Part shown: piece after piece, positions 59,041 to 64,000 of the stretch
Numbering within the stretch: position 1 is the first letter of the stretch
How the letters are laid out: each line of letters begins with the position of its first letter
Assembly (NCBI RefSeq): GCF_000764305.2
Contig: NW_025946654.1
Coordinates: forward strand, 503,964-567,963
DNA: 64,000 nucleotides
From: Hyalella azteca
Lineage: Eukaryota > Arthropoda > Malacostraca > Amphipoda > Hyalellidae
Direction: 5' to 3'
Translations under genes and position numbers: made by a program
The notes under the pieces: generated by a model
What the model saw: the letters and a program-made list of their open reading frames with translations, nothing else
Told to the model about the DNA's origin: nothing
Database searches by the model: none

Positions 59041-59209
59041 AAAAAATATAACTCAGTACTCACTGCAGTGAGTGACAGAGAGCGCATTTTTTCGTCGACG
59101 AAAACTTGAGGTCACGTACAGACGACACAGACGGACAGACAGACGGACAGAAGGACATGGCGAGCACAATAGTACATTTTTTCTTTAAATGAGAAAATGC
59201 GCTAAAAAC
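59041..59209. repeat. IR-bounded dispersed repeat, copy 2
   Basis: Same order of motifs as 57,924-58,077, with extra CAGACGGA units in the GACAGACGGAC tract. It ends immediately before a coding-like stretch at 59,214. Confidence 0.88.
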
Positions 59210-59213
59210 TGTA

Positions 59214-59784
59214 GTGCAACTCGTCATGCGACAAAACATGTGTTACAGCCACCCTGATGACATCATTGATGCCCCGATGATAGACGCGCTTAAAAACAGA
59301 CTAGGCAAAGCTATGCAGAGGTATATGTTCAGATTTGAAATTCCAGCACCAAACGGATCTGGTATAATTTCAGTTCCCGTAGCTATTTCAAATTAACACC
59401 ACTTATGAAAATATCTGTCAAAGGACCAGTTTTTAGATATCCTGTGAACAATTCACGAAAAGTACAAGATTGGGCGACTGGCCACACCAGCCTATTCTTC
59501 AGCGCTGATAATGTGTATGGTTTCTCGAGGTCTCATGCACGCAGTTGAATGTAGATTACATCAAGGAAGCTCAAATTAATGAAGTGAAGAATGATGCGCT
59601 TGCTGCAGCTTCTGGAAGGGCTGCGCTCAACTTCGACCGTCCTAAACAATCAACTATAATGGAGCGTCACGCGTTGAGGGTCGAGGCTGAAATTAGAGGA
59701 GGAATTTCTGCTAGTTTTCTTGAGCCGAGCACGAGACTTATGTTCAACGTCTCCAATGACGTCGACGTTCAAATTAGGGCATGA
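59214..59784 (+). pseudogene. Coding-like stretch in three successive frames, unidentified
   Basis: Three adjacent open frames follow in order on the plus strand, each in a different phase: 59,214-59,396 (contains DALKNRLGKAMQRYMFRFEI), 59,405-59,548 (contains KGPVFRYPVNNSRKVQDWAT), and 59,545-59,784 (contains ALRVEAEIRGGISASFLEPS). Their composition looks like real protein, and the alternating pattern of the last segment suggests beta strands. No obvious splice sites join them, so a frameshifted gene fragment is the simplest reading. I do not recognise the family. Confidence 0.3.
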
Positions 59785-59962
59785 CTAGCATGTTCGTAGT
59801 AATCGCGACTAGGATGTTCGTAGCAATCGCGACTAGGATGTTCGTAGCAATTGCGACTAGCATGTTCGTAGCAATGGCGACTAGCATGTTCGTAGTAATC
59901 GCGACTAGGATGTTCGTAGCAATGGCGACTAGCATGTTCGTGGCAATCACGACTATCATGCT
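59778..59962. repeat. Minisatellite, 24-bp unit, about eight copies
   Basis: GACTAGGATGTTCGTAGCAA followed by TCGC, with AGGATG/AGCATG and TCGC/TGGC variants. Because 24 is divisible by three, both strands have open frames. Confidence 0.94.
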
Positions 59963-60235
59963 TTTCGCTATCTCGGAAGTTGATCTTCATTACATACCGC
60001 AGCAGCGCAGTACAGCCGCTATTGTGCATCAGGGCACCCGATCTTTCCATAACTGACGATTGATTGAGATAGCTGCTGGAAACATTAGCTGCTAGAAACA
60101 TTGCTGGAAAAACGAAACATTTTTGTACAACTAGTTATTCATGAAAAGTTCTTACTAACTATACTAATGTATAAAAGTTACTATTAAAGTTATTGCTAAA
60201 AATACTGTTCTCCCAGTTAACATGCAGGTACACTC

Positions 60236-60446
60236 ATTCCCGCAGCCTCACAGTCCCGCAGTCCCGCAGCCCCACAGTCCCACAGTCCCGCAGCCACGAA
60301 GCCCGCACTCCGCAGCCCCACAGTCCCGCAGTCACGAAGCCCGCACTCCCGCAGCCCCACAGTCCCGCAGCAACGAAGCTCCACAGTCCCACAGCCCCAC
60401 AGTCCCACAGTCACGAAGCCAGCACTCCGCAGCCCCACAGCGCCCA
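60236..60446. repeat. Irregular CAGTCCCGCAGCCCCA repeat tract
   Basis: Words CAGTCCCGCAGCC, CAGTCCCACAG and CACGAAGCCCGCACTCC are repeated at variable spacing (8-10 bp sub-units within units of about 50 bp). Confidence 0.9.
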
Positions 60447-60504
60447 ACGTAACCAAGAAGACGTTCGAGCGCCGCGCACTTAGAAATGCATCCCATAAAG
60501 CGCT

Positions 60505-60735
60505 CCTCATTCTCCGTGTGTTGTGAGATCTTGGCTCATTCTCCGTGTGTTGTGAGGTCTTAGCTTATTCTCCGTGTGTTGTGAGATCTTAGCTTATTCT
60601 CCGTGTGTTGTGAGACCTTAGCTTATTCTCCGTGTGTTGTGAGATCTTGGCTCATTCTCCGTGTGTTGTGTGAGCTTGGCTCAATCTCCATGTGTTGTGA
60701 GATCTTAGCTCATTCTCCGTGTGTTGTGAGATCAA
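60505..60735. repeat. Minisatellite, 29-bp unit, eight copies
   Basis: CTCCGTGTGTTGTGAGATCT followed by TAGCTCATT or a variant; starts at 60,512, 60,541 and onward. Confidence 0.95.
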
Positions 60736-61147
60736 GAAATGAATCAAGTTTCTTTAGGCCGACATTAGCAAGAACCACTGCATGAGTTACCGCTCAAACA
60801 TGAAAATATTCGATCTGCACGAGCAGCAGGAAATGATGTAATAAGATAATTATCTCATCCCATATCTCAGGAAGTTTAATTCAAAGTAAACTAAGGAGCA
60901 ATTGCTTTTTGATGGACGACATGGCGGCAAATGGCGATGCCACAACCTTCATCAACAAGTACAGCACGACGAGTAATTTGTTCTTGGATAAGTAAAATTT
61001 TATGACGTTATTTGACGCGAAGAAATGTTCCTGATATTGTGAAATTATTATCTGAAGTGTAAGTAAATTGCAGTTAATTAGCGTGCTCATGAAACGCTGC
61101 TGCCACTCATTGGTTATTCTTCCATGGACCGGTTGTTCTGTCGCATA
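60736..61147. other. Gene-free stretch
   Basis: No recognisable gene or element before the Tc1-like transposon. Confidence 0.45.
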
Positions 61148-61149
61148 TA

Positions 61150-62418
61150 CAGGGGTTGGACAAAATATGAGAAACTCCTGACATTTTGATATCGTAATTC
61201 TTGAGCATGTTATAAACAATGAAAACGTGACATATTTTTATGTATTATCGTTTATAGCTGATGCTAATTGATATTTTATCTCTGCACAGATATTTTTAGT
61301 ACATTTTTGTGTCTATAACCTAACCTATAAATGGCAAACCTCTCTGACTCTCTAAGAGGCCAAATTGTTGGTGGCCGTATGGCAGGTGCTAGTGCAACAA
61401 AAACTTCCCGAATGCTTGACGTTTCTACACGATCTGTCTCAAAAGTAATCCCTGCTTTTGAAAGAGAAGGAAAAACGTCCTCGTTCAGAAAAACAAAAGT
61501 CTGGCCGAAAGTCGAAGTTGTCTGAGAGCTACCGTCAGTACCTGAATCGAATTGTGAGGGACAATTGAAAAACCACGGCCGTTAAAATTACTACAGACTT
61601 CAATGGACAACTACAGAACCCAGTTTCCATAAAGGCTGTCCGCCAAGAGCTGCACAGATCTTGATTCTATGGCAGACCTGCAATTATAGAACCTCTGTTT
61701 TCAAATACAAATGCTTCAAACCTTTTAGAGTGGTTAAAAACCTCCAGAATCGGCCCCTCGAGCAGTGAAAAATGTGATTTTGACGAATCATCGTTTACCT
61801 CATTTCCAACCTTTGACCGAGTTAACGTTTGGAGACATAAACGCCACAAGAGTCATTTAATCCCGACTGCCTCCTCCCAACCGTAAAATATGGCGGGAGG
61901 ATCTATGATGATCTGGGGTGTTATTTCCTGGAAACCTGGCAGACCAATAATTTCTTTTCATGGAAGAATCAACAGCAGTGACTATTTAGGAACTTTGGAG
62001 GACCAAGTTCATACAATGGTTCAAACACTATTTCCGGGGAGGAACGTCGTGTTTCGAGATGATAATGCCCGATCCGTACAGCTGAAATTGTTAAAAAATA
62101 CCGCGAGGAACATTCTGATGAAGTTGAGCATCTTATTTGGCCACCAAAAATCACCAGACGTGGATATTATCGAGCATTTATGGTCGACTTTAGAGATGCA
62201 AGTTAGAAGAGGATTTCCGTCGCCAGCGTATTTAAAAAAGCTGTTGGGAGTTTTAACTATAGAATGAGTTAAATTCCTTTAGAAACAGCTCATAATTTGT
62301 ATGAATCAATACCTCAGAGAATTTAGGCTGTAATGGCCGCAAAAGGTTGACCTAGGTGCACCATAGCAAATTATATTTTATTGATTTATCGGATGTCTCT
62401 TAATTTCTCTAACCCCTG
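61150..62418 (+). pseudogene. Tc1/mariner-superfamily transposon with broken transposase
   Basis: A 1,269-bp element bounded by TA dinucleotides (61,148-61,149 and 62,419-62,420), with ends CAGGGGTTGGACAAAATATG and, inverted, CAGGGGTTAGAGAAATTAAG. The transposase is recognisable in pieces. A helix-turn-helix N-terminus starts at 61,331 (RGQIVGGRMAGASATKTSRM). The first catalytic Asp region is FDESSF ... VNVWRHKRH (61,780-61,850), followed by GGSMMIWGVISWKPG and the second Asp region FRDDNA (62,058), then a DVDIIEHLW segment (decayed from SPDLNPIEHLW) with the Glu. Stops and frame changes near 61,525-61,880 make it inactive. Confidence 0.92.
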
Positions 62419-62420
62419 TA

Positions 62421-63005
62421 CTGCGCTCCGGCGTGGCTTCTGAATTATCGTTGAGCAGAACATGCATTTATTTGATTTTTTAATCACGTTATTATTAAGT
62501 TAATTTTTAGCAATGAAATGTTGATCACTTCTAAATTATCAATTCACGATGGAGTGCGTATAGCGTACTAGTCAATCAGAAATAAATTCAAAGATAAACA
62601 GATTCAGATGGGTGATACGTGTACTCCGCTAATCTGAATAAGTATTGCGATGAGTGCAGTGCTGATTATGTGTGTCTTAAATCTATGTTTGCTTCATTTA
62701 TCACTCAAGTTCTGTTCTTTAATCATAGCGTTCCTGTCAATTCCAGAAAACAATTTCAGATATACGTGAGCAGGAAGAAATTTAGTCACAAATCGAGCGC
62801 GGGACTCGATAGCTTCCTGATGCACGCAATAGCCTACATCTATAGAGGCTATAAATTATTATTGTGTGATGATACACAACTGAGTGAGGCTATAATGGCA
62901 CCAAATAATCGAGGAAAATAATGTGGATGATCGTGTGAGCGATGCATCCTTGAACGACGCCATTGTTTCGGGCAGAAGGCTTGCCGACACGCGAACGTCG
63001 GGCAA
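62421..63005. other. Gene-free stretch
   Basis: A plus-strand frame of 100 codons (62,619-62,921) has no family features I can name. Confidence 0.4.
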
Positions 63006-63009
63006 TTGA

Positions 63010-63560
63010 GATCGCTGGAATGAGAGCTGCTCTGAGGGAAGGCAGGAATGAGAGCTGCTCTGAGGGAACGCTGATATGAGAGCTGCTGTGAGGGAACGCA
63101 GGAATGAGAGCTGCTCTGAGGGAACGCAGGAATGAGAGCTGCTGTGAGGGAACGCTGGAATGAGAGCTGCTCTGAGGGAACGCTGATATGAGAGCTGCTC
63201 TGAGGGAATGCTGATATGAGAGCTGCTGTGAGGGAACGCGGAAATGAGAGCTGCTCTGAGGGAATGCAGGAATGAGAGCTGCTCTGAGGGAACGCAGGAA
63301 TGAGAGCTGCTCTGAGGGAACGCGGAAATGAGAGCTGCTCTGAGGGAACGCTGATTTGAGAGCTGCTCTGAGGGAACGCTGAAACGAGAGCTACTCTGAG
63401 GGAACGCGGAAATGAGAGCTGCAGAGTGAAGAACACAGGAATGAGAGCTGCTCGGAGGGAACGTGGAAATGGCAGCTGCTCTGAGGAAACAAGGGAATAA
63501 AAGCTACTCTGAGGGAATGAATGAATGAATGCGGCTTTGGACGAACGCGGGAATGAGAGC
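63010..63560. repeat. Minisatellite, 28-bp unit, about 19 copies
   Basis: AATGAGAGCTGCTCTGAGGG followed by AACGCAGG or a variant. The unit recurs every 28 bp (for example 63,061, 63,089, 63,117) and degrades after 63,430. The period is not a multiple of three, yet a long minus-strand frame stays open because all three frames of the unit lack stops. Confidence 0.95.
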
Positions 63561-64000
63561 TGTTGTTTTTTATTTTACCCTCATTGCTATGCAATTTTTA
63601 TTTATGTTGGTTATCCTTACCCAGTTTATAAAAAATGTGTAACTATTTAGGCAATACAATCAATTAATTTTTTTGAGTTTTGAGTAAACGAACGAAATGG
63701 CCGTCTAAAACATTAAGTATCAGATATTGATTTACTACATTCCTGAATAGGTTAATCGTTCATATTCACACGATCCAAACTCTGATCGTCTTGGAGCTCC
63801 ATGAAACAAACGCCGAGTTCCTATAGCCCTCACGTGCAGATCTTACGTCACTTCCAATAAACGCGACATTTCAGTAAAAATTCCAAGGTTTCATCACCAA
63901 ATAAAAGCCATCAGTGAACTCATTAGAGGAGAGAGAAAGAACGCCAGTCAGCGGGGCTGTAACCTCATAATTATTACGTATTAAGAAATAATATCTATAA
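63561..64000. other. Gene-free right edge
   Basis: AT-rich sequence with no recognisable feature. Confidence 0.5.

Noticed and set aside
62849..63436. 195-codon minus-strand frame resembling a Ser/Gln/Leu-rich repeat protein
   Set aside because: It simply reads the 28-bp array; overlapping frames are also open and the unique ends show no gene signal.
1..64000. tRNA or rRNA genes
   Set aside because: I scanned for GGTTCGANNCC-type B boxes with matching acceptor stems and found none convincing; a tRNAscan-SE run would settle this.

Overview
The window is animal nuclear DNA, most likely from an arthropod and plausibly a malacostracan crustacean such as an amphipod. That placement is an inference: genes are split by GT-AG introns, intergenic DNA is AT-rich, minisatellites and short inverted-repeat transposons are abundant, and one promoter has an arthropod-style TATA plus TCAGT initiator. 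No rRNA, tRNA, CRISPR or bacterial operon structure was seen.

The layout is zoned. Positions 1-29,500 and 57,100-64,000 hold no intact recognisable gene. They are a mosaic of about two dozen unrelated minisatellites (units of 15-85 bp), MITEs, a decayed non-LTR retrotransposon (5.7-6.5 kb) and a broken Tc1-like element (61.15-62.42 kb). Positions 29,500-57,050 form a gene block with four multi-exon genes whose joined exons give full open frames: (1) an unrecognised secreted, methionine-rich protein with prohormone-like basic sites (+, 29,536-32,046, 356 aa); (2) a small heat shock protein with a mitochondrial-type N-terminus (-, 33,645-35,401, 195 aa); (3) METTL16, the U6 snRNA and MAT2A-hairpin m6A methyltransferase (+, 41,293-46,384, 628 aa, with one apparent GC-AG intron); (4) NIT2 omega-amidase (-, 47,449-57,043, 280 aa). 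The sHSP and METTL16 genes are divergent; METTL16 and NIT2 are convergent, about 1.06 kb apart between stop codons. In mammals METTL16 tunes SAM supply and omega-amidase completes the transamination step of methionine salvage, so the two neighbours touch the same metabolic area; a functional link here is speculative.

Inside the gene block, introns and upstream regions carry DNA transposons rather than minisatellites. NIT2 intron 1 (7.4 kb) is a nest: a SINE-like repeat split by a TTAA-flanked element (a paralogous uninterrupted copy preserves the empty site), two long foldbacks, a decayed hAT element, and MITEs. The METTL16 upstream region holds a nested pair of inverted-repeat elements and a MITE whose second copy lies in NIT2 intron 1, both with 7-bp target duplications. 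A 249-bp hAT-type MITE with a perfect 8-bp target duplication sits between the sHSP and METTL16 genes.

The best candidates for something undescribed are the secreted precursor-like gene, the CATAGTGG and GGCCTATACTTTC MITE families, the nested elements with TAAAATGGGG-type ends, and the sharp separation between minisatellite-rich flanks and the array-free gene block.
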